Shown here one piece after another: positions 27,061-34,628 of a stretch of 34,628 nt of DNA (position 1 is its first letter; each line of letters opens with the position of its first letter). Source of the stretch: Chloroflexota bacterium (GTDB lineage: Bacteria; Chloroflexota; Anaerolineae; Anaerolineales; UBA11858); contig DAOUWT010000004.1 in assembly GCA_030666985.1 (NCBI GenBank), positions 1 through 34,628 of the forward strand. Direction: 5' to 3'. The notes under the pieces were generated by a model. It was given only the letters and a program-made list of their open reading frames with translations. It did not search any database and was not told the origin of the DNA. Position numbers and translations under genes: made by a program.

Positions 27061-29085
27061 ATGCCCAATGTAAAAAACAAGCAATACCCAGAAGAACGCA
27101 GATTGGTCACAGTCCTCTTTGCCGATGTGCGGGGCTTCACCCCTCTGGCCGACCAACTGGATTTCGAGGTGGTGAGCGACCTCATGCGCAATGTGTGGCT
27201 TAAATTAGACCGCGTCATCGAGAAGCATGGAGGCTTTATCGACAAGCACATGGGAGATGCCTTCATGGTCGTTTGGGGAGCGCCCCAGGCCCGCGAGGAC
27301 GATGCCGAAAGGGCCGTTGCTGCTGGCTTGGCCATCCTCGAGGCCTTGGAGGCGTATAAAAAAGAGGCTGCCATCCCAGAAGCCCAACAACTAGAGCTTG
27401 GAGTGGGGATTCACTCCGGTTTGGCTCTGGCGGGGTACGTGGGACTGAGGGGAGAGTACACCGTTTTAGGAGATACCGTCAATGTTGCCAAACGCCTCGA
27501 AGAAGCAGCCCAACCAGGCACACTTGTCATCGGCGAATCCACATATCAATTTGTCCGAGGAGCCTTCCGGATGAGTGCTCTTGACCCCTTGAAATTGCGG
27601 GGCAAAGAGGAGCGAGTGCAGGCCTACCAAGTTATTGAAACTTTGCAGCAACCCACTAAACTGCGCTACCGGAGCATGGGAGGACTGGAGACCAACCTCG
27701 TAAGCCGGGAAGAAGAACTCAGGCACTTAGAGGAACTGTACCACAAAGCGCAGAATGGAGAACGCCCTATCCTGGCACTCCTCGTCGGAGAGTTGGGGCT
27801 TGGGAAGTCGCGCCTGATGATGGAATTTGCCAGCCGTTTAGAAACCGAAGAACCCCATTTGACCCTGATTTCCAGCCGGGCCTTCCAGCAGGTTTCTAAG
27901 GTGCCCTTTTATCTCTGGCGGATATTGTGGGCGAACCTTTTCAATGTGCAGGAAAACGATTCCCCAGAAGTTGCACGGCAGAAATTTATCGAGGGCGTTG
28001 GCTCCTTATGGGGGCAGTATTTGGGGACAATCTCTATAGTAGAGACCGCTCATTTCATCGGTGATCTTGTGGGGATCAACTGGCCAGGTAGCCGTTATTT
28101 AGTCCCTTTGCAGGATCATCCCGGCCAAAAATTGCAGCGAGCCTTTGCTCTCCATAGTAGTTTTCTATTTCGCGCCCGGAGCAGCGGCCCCCTGGTTTTG
28201 GCACTGGATGATTTACAGTGGGCCGATCAGGGAAGTATTAATTTGTTGTCCTATTTGATGCTGTCTGAAAACGGCAGGCTGCCCATATTCATCTTATGTG
28301 GGTGCCGTCCTCAAGCTCTTCAACAGTATCCCCAACTTCGAGAGGTAGCAGAGATCATCACTCTGAAACCGCTCCCAATAGACCCTGGGATAGTTCGCGA
28401 AGCGTATCCGGCCTTGGCATCCGTTCCTTCCGAAGTCCTCTCTCAGCTTGTGCAGCGTGCAGAAGGCAACCCCTTTTACTTGGAAGAGCTGGTGAAAAAC
28501 TTGCTTCGCTCCGGGCATGAGGATTTCTCTGAGCTAGACCCATCAGGAAATCTCCCTCGCTCACTGCATTTGTTGCTCCAAGCCCGTTTGGATTCCCTTT
28601 CCCCCGAAGCGCGTGGAGTGGCCCTGTTGGCTGCCGTTGTGGGGCGTGTATTTTGGACCGGAGCCGTGATGGCCGCCATGCGGGAAGCCTCAGGGACGAC
28701 AACCATCCTGGATGTTTCTACATTGAAGATGGTAGAAAGAGCCCAAAATGCTTTTGATGAACTTGTAGAGGCGGAATTGGCTTTTCCCCGGGCCGGAAGT
28801 ACTTTTACTGATGACCAAGAGTTTATCTTCAAGCATCCCTTGTTCCGTGATGTCGCCTACAGCCTGCTGCCTCATAAGTACCGTGGAAATTGTCACCATG
28901 CCGTAGCTCGATGGCTGGCAGAGCGCGTTGGCCCAGAACTGAGCGTCATGGTGGCCGAACACTACGAAAAAGCTGGCGATCTCGACGAGGCCCGCCAATA
29001 CTACCTCCAAGCCGCCGACCACGCCCGCAGCCAGGGAAACCTAGACGACGCCCATTCTCTAGAACAGCACCTGAAAGCCCTTTAG
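27061..29085 (+). CDS. Class III adenylate/guanylate cyclase - AAA ATPase
   Basis: VTVLFADVRGFTPLAD, GGFIDKHMGDAFMVVWGAP, GDTVNVAKRLEEAA; Walker A VGELGLGKSRL, Walker B LVLALDDLQWAD. Confidence 0.93.
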   Translation: MPNVKNKQYPEERRLVTVLFADVRGFTPLADQLDFEVVSDLMRNVWLKLDRVIEKHGGFIDKHMGDAFMVVWGAPQAREDDAERAVAAGLAILEALEAYKKEAAIPEAQQLELGVGIHSGLALAGYVGLRGEYTVLGDTVNVAKRLEEAAQPGTLVIGESTYQFVRGAFRMSALDPLKLRGKEERVQAYQVIETLQQPTKLRYRSMGGLETNLVSREEELRHLEELYHKAQNGERPILALLVGELGLGKSRLMMEFASRLETEEPHLTLISSRAFQQVSKVPFYLWRILWANLFNVQENDSPEVARQKFIEGVGSLWGQYLGTISIVETAHFIGDLVGINWPGSRYLVPLQDHPGQKLQRAFALHSSFLFRARSSGPLVLALDDLQWADQGSINLLSYLMLSENGRLPIFILCGCRPQALQQYPQLREVAEIITLKPLPIDPGIVREAYPALASVPSEVLSQLVQRAEGNPFYLEELVKNLLRSGHEDFSELDPSGNLPRSLHLLLQARLDSLSPEARGVALLAAVVGRVFWTGAVMAAMREASGTTTILDVSTLKMVERAQNAFDELVEAELAFPRAGSTFTDDQEFIFKHPLFRDVAYSLLPHKYRGNCHHAVARWLAERVGPELSVMVAEHYEKAGDLDEARQYYLQAADHARSQGNLDDAHSLEQHLKAL

Positions 29086-29095
29086 ATTTCAGTGA

Positions 29096-29190
29096 ACAGT
29101 GTTCAGTTTTCAGTATTCAGTAACCGACACGAGTTCCTATTCGACTACCCGACTACTGACTACCCGACTATCAGACTACATGACTATCTA
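29096..29190. repeat. Heptanucleotide-type repeats (TTCAGTA/TTCAGTT, then GACTACC/GACTATC)
   Basis: gttcagttttcagtattcagtaa ... gactacccgactactgactacccgactatcagactacatgactatc. Confidence 0.8.
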
Positions 29191-31135
29191 CCTCCACGAC
29201 ATCCCCCTCCCCAATGCTATAGCACGCCTAAACGAAGCCCTCGCCGATAGTGAAGGTTTGCAACCGAACGCCGAAACCATCCCCCTGGACATCCACGCCC
29301 TGGGACGGGTTTTAGCCTCCCCCGTGTGGGCAAAAATCTCCTCCCCCCACTACCACGCCTCCGCCATGGATGGATTTGCCGTCCGCGCCAAAGACACCAA
29401 CGGCGCCTTGCAGACCCGCCCCATCACCCTGGATTATGGCACACGGGCCGAATACGTGGACACGGGCGATCCCCTCCCCGCCTGGGCAAACGCCGTCATC
29501 CCCATTGAGAACGTTGAAGCGCTGGGGGGGGATGACGCCCCTGCGGGGGATCCCCGTCACCCGGCCCAAATTCGCGTCCGGGCAGCGACCCCGCCCTGGG
29601 GCCACGTTCGTCCCATGGGAGAGGACATGGTCGCCACGCAGCTTGTCCTCCCCGCCGGGCACACCCTCCGCCCCGTGGATTTGGGAGCCGTTGCGGGTTG
29701 CGGCCACGCCTCCGTGACGGTCACACGCCCCCCCCGCGTGGCCATTCTCCCCACCGGCACAGAGCTGGTTCCCGTCGGCCATCCCGTCCAAAAAGGCGAC
29801 ATCATCGAATACAACTCCCTCGTCTTGGCGGCGCAGATACGGGAGTGGGGCGGGGTTCCTACGCGCTACCCCATCATCCCCGATGATTTCGAAGCCATCC
29901 GCGACCGGGTGCGGGAAGCCGCGGAGGAGCATGACCTGGTTTTGGTAAACGCTGGTTCATCGGCAGGTTCAGAGGATTACACTGCCAGTGTGGTGGAGGA
30001 GTTGGGCGACCTTTTGGTACACGGAGTCGCTGTCCGCCCCGGCCATCCCGTCATTTTGGGGATTATTCACGCACGGGATAAGCGCGTGCCCATCATTGGC
30101 GTGCCCGGCTACCCCGTTTCGGCGGCCCTTACGGGGGAGATTTTCGTGGAGCCGCTCCTGGCCCAGTGGCTGGGACGCTCCCCCCGCCAGCCGGTGGAGA
30201 TGGAAGCCACCCTGACGCGGAAAATCACCTCGCCTGCGGGGGACGATGACTACATGCGCGTCGCCGTGGGGCAGGTTGGGGAGCGGATTTTGGCAGCCCC
30301 CCTCTCGCGCGGGTCGGGCGTGATAACCTCCCTGGTGCGGGCCGATGGCATTGTGATCGTTCCCCGTGGCTCGCAAGGCTACCCCGCCGGGGAGCGCGTG
30401 AAGGTGCGGCTATACCGTCCCCCCAGCGACATCCAAAAGACCATTTTTGCCATCGGTTCCCACGACCTCACTTTGGATGTTTTAGCCCAATTCCTCACCG
30501 GACACGACCGCCGCCTGGCCTCGGCTAATGTTGGCAGCCTGGGGGGATTAGTAGCCCTGCGGCGCGGAGAAGCCCACCTGGCCGGGGCGCACTTGCTAGA
30601 CCTCGAAAGCGGGCAATATAATTTACCGTACATTGCTCAATATTTGCCCGACCAGCCTGTGCGTGTGGTTGCCTTGGTGGGGCGCACCCAGGGATTATTC
30701 CTTCCCCAGGGGAATCCCAAAGGCATTGGGGGCTTGGTTGACCTACAGCGCGACGATATACTCTTCGTCAACCGCCAGCGGGGAGCGGGCACGCGCTTGC
30801 TATTGGATTATCATCTTGGGTTGGAGGATATTCAACCGGGAGATGTGGCCGGATACGAGCGCGAAGAATATACCCATTTGGCGGTAGCCGCAGCCGTAGC
30901 CTCCGGGCGGGCCGATTGCGGCCTGGGCATAGAAGCCGCTGCCCACGCCCTAGATTTGGATTTCATCCCCCTCTTCAGCGAGCGTTACGACCTCATTATC
31001 CCCAAAATCCACGCCGAAAGCGAGCTTTTGACCCCTCTCTTCGCTCTCCTAGAAGACCCCGTCTTCCGCCAAGCCGTAGCCCAGCGTCCCGGGTATGACG
31101 TGGAGGTGATGGGGGAAGTGATGAGTAAAACGTGA
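29180..31135 (+). CDS. moeA: Molybdopterin molybdenumtransferase (MoeA) fused to a PBP-like/LysR-substrate-binding-like domain
   Basis: ALGRVLASPVWAKISSPHYHASAMDGFAVRA, RPMGEDMV, ILPTGTEL, NAGSSAGSEDYTASV; C-terminus IFAIGSHDLTLDVLAQFL...NRQRGAGTRLLLDYHLG...SGRADCGLGIEAAA. Start moved from 29099 to ATG 29180, since the first 27 codons translate repeats. Confidence 0.9.
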   Translation: MTIYLHDIPLPNAIARLNEALADSEGLQPNAETIPLDIHALGRVLASPVWAKISSPHYHASAMDGFAVRAKDTNGALQTRPITLDYGTRAEYVDTGDPLPAWANAVIPIENVEALGGDDAPAGDPRHPAQIRVRAATPPWGHVRPMGEDMVATQLVLPAGHTLRPVDLGAVAGCGHASVTVTRPPRVAILPTGTELVPVGHPVQKGDIIEYNSLVLAAQIREWGGVPTRYPIIPDDFEAIRDRVREAAEEHDLVLVNAGSSAGSEDYTASVVEELGDLLVHGVAVRPGHPVILGIIHARDKRVPIIGVPGYPVSAALTGEIFVEPLLAQWLGRSPRQPVEMEATLTRKITSPAGDDDYMRVAVGQVGERILAAPLSRGSGVITSLVRADGIVIVPRGSQGYPAGERVKVRLYRPPSDIQKTIFAIGSHDLTLDVLAQFLTGHDRRLASANVGSLGGLVALRRGEAHLAGAHLLDLESGQYNLPYIAQYLPDQPVRVVALVGRTQGLFLPQGNPKGIGGLVDLQRDDILFVNRQRGAGTRLLLDYHLGLEDIQPGDVAGYEREEYTHLAVAAAVASGRADCGLGIEAAAHALDLDFIPLFSERYDLIIPKIHAESELLTPLFALLEDPVFRQAVAQRPGYDVEVMGEVMSKT

Positions 31136-31187
31136 AACGTGAAGACGTGAAACGTGAAACGTGATTGCGTGAAACGTGAAACGTGAG
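31128..31187. repeat. Heptanucleotide array (CGTGAAA type)
   Basis: aaaacgtgaaacgtgaagacgtgaaacgtgaaacgtgattgcgtgaaacgtgaaacgtgagc; includes the moeA stop codon. Confidence 0.92.
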
Positions 31188-31217
31188 CAAACTACCCGAC
31201 TAAGGACTATCAGACTA

Positions 31218-31619
31218 ATGACTAATTCAAACAAAACCTGCTCGAATACCCGATACTTGTATATCGTCATTCCCTTCCTACTCTTTTTGGGATACATCTA
31301 TTGGTGGCTGACGCGCCCCACCGAAAAGCGGATGTCTTCTATAGAGATAGAAACTCCTACACCGACCGGAGCGCCTCTGCCAACCAAACCGGACGACCTC
31401 ACCAAAATAAAGGGCATAGGCCCTAAAATTTCAGAGGCATTCTATTCTCGGGGAATACGCCTCTACTCCCAAATAGCCCTCATGTCCGAAGCCGACTTGC
31501 GCGAATTCCTCTCCGATGCTGGAGTGCGTATTGCCAACACCAGCACCTGGCCCGAGCAAGCCCGCCTGGCAGCCCTGGCAAAATGGGAGCAGCTTGAGGA
31601 ACTTCAGGATTCGATTTGA
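31218..31619 (+). CDS. Small membrane-anchored helix-hairpin-helix protein
   Basis: TM YLYIVIPFLLFLGYIYWWL; HhH-like DDLTKIKGIGPKISEAFYSRGIRLYSQIALMSEADLREFL; start moved from 31176 to ATG 31218. Confidence 0.75.
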   Translation: MTNSNKTCSNTRYLYIVIPFLLFLGYIYWWLTRPTEKRMSSIEIETPTPTGAPLPTKPDDLTKIKGIGPKISEAFYSRGIRLYSQIALMSEADLREFLSDAGVRIANTSTWPEQARLAALAKWEQLEELQDSI

Positions 31620-31719
31620 GGCTGGTATATTGGGAAACTGGGAAATTAGTAGATTGGGAATCAGGGGAGCAGGAATCAGTATTTCTAGTATAAACGAAAA
31701 AAGACATCCCCGCAAGCAA

Positions 31720-31834
31720 TTCCCCAACTCAACTACCCAATATCTAATACCAAATATCAAATACCCCCATTCTTCACTCCCTTCCCAAGCCCCAACTACC
31801 CAATTACTCAACTATCTAACTACCCAACTATCTT
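31720..31834. repeat. Degenerate heptamer/octamer array (ACCCAAT, CAACTAC, CCCAACT)
   Basis: ccaactcaactacccaatatctaataccaaatatcaaata...ccaactacccaattactcaactatctaactacccaactatct. Confidence 0.7.
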
Positions 31835-34440
31835 GACACCGTCACCTTCACCACCTTCCCCTTCTCATCTAAAGTGACCCGCGCATAATGCCGGTGAACT
31901 GACTTCGATCCATTTTGAGGCACACTCACGTCTTTGCGCATAGTCACCACCCGGCGGTGGGGTGTGCCATTCGGTAGAGACTTAGCTCCCAATTGCGAAG
32001 TCGGGCAGATGTGACCTTCGCCTTGGCATGAGCCGTGCTCCTCGCTAATACTCATATCAGCGCCTTCCATGCCAGGGAGATATTTTTTCACCACCTGTCT
32101 GACCTGCTTGAGCACATCAGTCGGAATACTCTCTGAAAGCATACATCTGGCACAAACAGTCTTCACATGTGGGGGGCATTCTTGTGACCGTCCCAAAATT
32201 TTCGCCTGACTCTTTTTCCCGTTTTGGAGGCTGGCCAACGGATCCCCGTAGAGCACAAAAGAAATCAGGGTTTTTTGGTCTTCGCCGTCCAGGTATCCCT
32301 GCCGCTTGTGCATCTTTTGGGCCAGGGCAATTTTAGCTTTTTGCAAAGCACCCCCGCTCGAATATCCCTGCTTGAGATATTGCCAAAACTCACTGCTCAG
32401 CAAATCCGCCGCAATGAGAGGCCCGGCTACCGAACCATACGACGTGACCGTAGACCCCGCCACCACACGACTTCCACAAACTAAAAACTTGAGCGCAATA
32501 GAGTCCTCAATACCCCGCTTGTCCACATGCGCACCGAAACAAGCCTCGCTAAAGACAATCGCGGGTACACCATCCTTCTTCCGGATATCTTCCGGGCGCA
32601 GGGCAATGGGATAAGGTGTACCCGAACCAGCTTTAGTCATATCCCGTTGGCCGTACCAGGGAGCGTTATCTTCCACCCCATGGAGATTGAAATACCCCAG
32701 CCGCGCCGCCGGGATCGGAATCACGTAATCATCTCCATAAGGGGGAGATGTTACCAAATCGGCCTTATCCCCAATTGGGCGGAAGACCTCCCAAGAAGCG
32801 TTTTCCCAAGCCTCCGCCGCGTATCCAAAATTGCTCATCTGCTCTCGAGAGCGCGAGAACAACCCTCCTATCCAAGCCCACACCGCTTTCCACCACTTCC
32901 GTTTTGCATTAACAGCATCGCGGTGATAGCTTGCAGCCTCCCTCAGCATACTCAATAGGGGGCCGGGGTCGCTCCCCGCACCCCCAGGCAAACGTCCCAC
33001 CTGCCATTCAGGGATAAAATAATTTTCATCCCGCGTGGCATAAGGATTATCCGAAGGCACGTCCGCGTCGGCGTCTTCCAGCGGATTGGGGAGATGGTGA
33101 AACGGCACCACCTCTGGGCCGCCCACAATCAGCACCGCCCCAATCATCAGCCCTTTTTTCGCGAAGGCCGCGTCCAGGTCAGCCAGCGCCAATTTCAATT
33201 CCCAGGCGTCATGCACGCGCACCGGCTTCAACCCAAATTGCGCCATGCAGCTCGCGTCATCGACCAAAACCGTCGCCGCCCCCCAGCCCGGTTTATCACG
33301 CACCGCGCGGGCGAGTTTCTCCATTTCGCCCTTGAGCACCTGAGTGGTCTTCGGGCCATATTTCTTCTCTAACCCGCGCCGAGTGCTGAACACCACGTAC
33401 ATGGGAAATCGCCCATCCCGCTTGGCAATTTGGGGATGTCCCAACCGCCGGGCCGCTTTTTCTAATTCTTGTTGGATAGAAAGCAGCCTTTCGGGGGATG
33501 GATTTCCCTCTCCTCGTAGGAGAGGGCTAGGGAGAGGTGGGGACTCGCGGGGAGGTTTTTCCGGACCTGGAGCGGCCAGCCCGCTTGAGGCTGGGGTTGC
33601 CCCCAGGGGGAGCAGATTCCACCCCAGGGCGGCCCGCACCCCGGCGGGGACACGCGCATCCAGATGGGCCTGCAAATCCCCCGGCCACAGGTCGCGGTAA
33701 GGATGCTCCTCCCCCCACAAGCGCCGCGCCACCTGCCCGGTCACATCCTCCGTGGTGGCCTGGTGCAGCATCCCCACCCCCTGCTCGGATTGGCCGCTTT
33801 TGATGAGCGTATCCGCCAGCACCAGCGCGGGAACCAAACACCCCGGCCACTTCTCGTGATAATGCTCCGCTAGATTGCGTATAGCCATTACGGGAGTTTC
33901 CGGGTCGGCGCTCATCACCCGCAAATGAGTCACAGCTGCCAAAGGAGTTTCTATTTCGTAGGCCATGGCCTCCTGAATGTGCTCCGCCGCGGACGCCACA
34001 TTACCTGTCCTCAACGCCCAGCGTGCCTGGGCCACCTTTTTGCTCCAGGCCGGAACAGCGCTCCTCACCCCCGGGGATGACTGGGGAAAATCTTGAGGAG
34101 CCAATGCGAAAACAACTCCCCAAGTTTCATCTATTTCTTGATGGCCCTGGGCTTCCTGCAGCACAGTCAATAGCTTTTGGGCTTCGAGGTACTCCGGATC
34201 TGTCTGGCACAAAACGCTCACGCGGGAGAGAGCCTGCTCAATGCGCTTCTCCCCCCATAGCGCCAAAGCGTGGGTGAACTGAAGGGGTAAATCTCCCGCA
34301 TAAACAGATAACCAACCCAGCGTTGCCCGGCGCACGAAAGCATATTCGTTCACGCTCAAAGCCACGTGCAGCATTCGGACAAGATAATCCCGTGTCCAGG
34401 CCTGGTTGGGGGAGAGGGGAGTTAGTGTGTGTTGTTTCAT
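31828..34440 (-). CDS. TPR-like N-terminus - clan CD (caspase/gingipain C25-like) peptidase candidate - Cys-rich C-terminus
   Basis: LGYFNLHGVEDNAPWYGQRD (candidate catalytic His) and GVPAIVFSEACFGAH (candidate catalytic Cys), GSRVVAGSTVTSYGSVAGPLIAADLL, FVLYGDPLASL; helical repeat N-terminus. Confidence 0.75.
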   Translation of the reverse strand: MKQHTLTPLSPNQAWTRDYLVRMLHVALSVNEYAFVRRATLGWLSVYAGDLPLQFTHALALWGEKRIEQALSRVSVLCQTDPEYLEAQKLLTVLQEAQGHQEIDETWGVVFALAPQDFPQSSPGVRSAVPAWSKKVAQARWALRTGNVASAAEHIQEAMAYEIETPLAAVTHLRVMSADPETPVMAIRNLAEHYHEKWPGCLVPALVLADTLIKSGQSEQGVGMLHQATTEDVTGQVARRLWGEEHPYRDLWPGDLQAHLDARVPAGVRAALGWNLLPLGATPASSGLAAPGPEKPPRESPPLPSPLLRGEGNPSPERLLSIQQELEKAARRLGHPQIAKRDGRFPMYVVFSTRRGLEKKYGPKTTQVLKGEMEKLARAVRDKPGWGAATVLVDDASCMAQFGLKPVRVHDAWELKLALADLDAAFAKKGLMIGAVLIVGGPEVVPFHHLPNPLEDADADVPSDNPYATRDENYFIPEWQVGRLPGGAGSDPGPLLSMLREAASYHRDAVNAKRKWWKAVWAWIGGLFSRSREQMSNFGYAAEAWENASWEVFRPIGDKADLVTSPPYGDDYVIPIPAARLGYFNLHGVEDNAPWYGQRDMTKAGSGTPYPIALRPEDIRKKDGVPAIVFSEACFGAHVDKRGIEDSIALKFLVCGSRVVAGSTVTSYGSVAGPLIAADLLSSEFWQYLKQGYSSGGALQKAKIALAQKMHKRQGYLDGEDQKTLISFVLYGDPLASLQNGKKSQAKILGRSQECPPHVKTVCARCMLSESIPTDVLKQVRQVVKKYLPGMEGADMSISEEHGSCQGEGHICPTSQLGAKSLPNGTPHRRVVTMRKDVSVPQNGSKSVHRHYARVTLDEKGKVVKVTVSR
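33506..33526. repeat. Palindromic repeat CCCTCTCCT-cgt-AGGAGAGGG inside the peptidase CDS
   Basis: Perfect 9-bp stem, followed by ctagggagagg; encodes PLPSPLLRGEGNPSP in frame. Confidence 0.85.
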
Positions 34441-34453
34441 ATTAAATACCATT

Positions 34454-34512
34454 GATGCGTGAAACGTGAAAACGTGAGGAGTGAAGGGTGAAACGTGATG
34501 CGTGAAACACGT
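34454..34512. repeat. Heptanucleotide array (CGTGAAA type)
   Basis: gcgtgaaacgtgaaaacgtgaggagtgaagggtgaaacgtgatgcgtgaaacacg. Confidence 0.85.
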
Positions 34513-34628
34513 GTCGCAATTGACTATATTTATGAAATCCGCATAGGCAGCCCCCTCCCAGCCTCCCCCAAATGTGACGAAGTGCGTGTCAAATTTTGGG
34601 GAGGGGCAGAATCTCGTGCGCGAAGTAA

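Noticed and set aside
29180-31135. MoeA-PBP fusion as a novel architecture
   Set aside because: MoeA joined to a periplasmic-binding-like/LysR-substrate-like domain is, to my knowledge, already seen in other prokaryotes, so not reported as novel.

Overview
Bacterial window, probably Chloroflexi/Anaerolineae-like (inferred from gene style; not tested). It is dominated by signal transduction genes. From left to right: (1) a GAF histidine kinase with a degenerate N-terminal receiver, plus an OmpR-type response regulator; (2) an EamA transporter on the minus strand whose ORF runs into a tRNA-like/repeat sequence; (3) a threonine synthase fused in frame to a C-terminal response-regulator receiver (minus); (4) tRNA-Gly(CCC); (5) two stand-alone CheY-like receivers; (6) a tightly packed array of six large multi-GAF proteins with no kinase domain, several joined by ATGA overlaps, then a ParA/Soj-like ATPase overlapping a 1293-aa PAS/multi-GAF hybrid histidine kinase; (7) a class III adenylate cyclase-AAA ATPase; (8) a MoeA-PBP fusion and a membrane-anchored HhH protein; (9) a minus-strand TPR-like/clan CD (caspase/gingipain-like) peptidase candidate. 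Most intergenic gaps hold repeats: a ~177-bp dispersed element with short terminal inverted repeats (4 copies), at least three other MITE-like inverted-repeat elements, several heptanucleotide arrays, and GC-rich palindromes that also sit in frame inside coding genes. The best candidate for an undescribed system is the multi-GAF array + ParA + hybrid kinase + cyclase cluster. All domain calls were made by eye from motifs; no database search was run.
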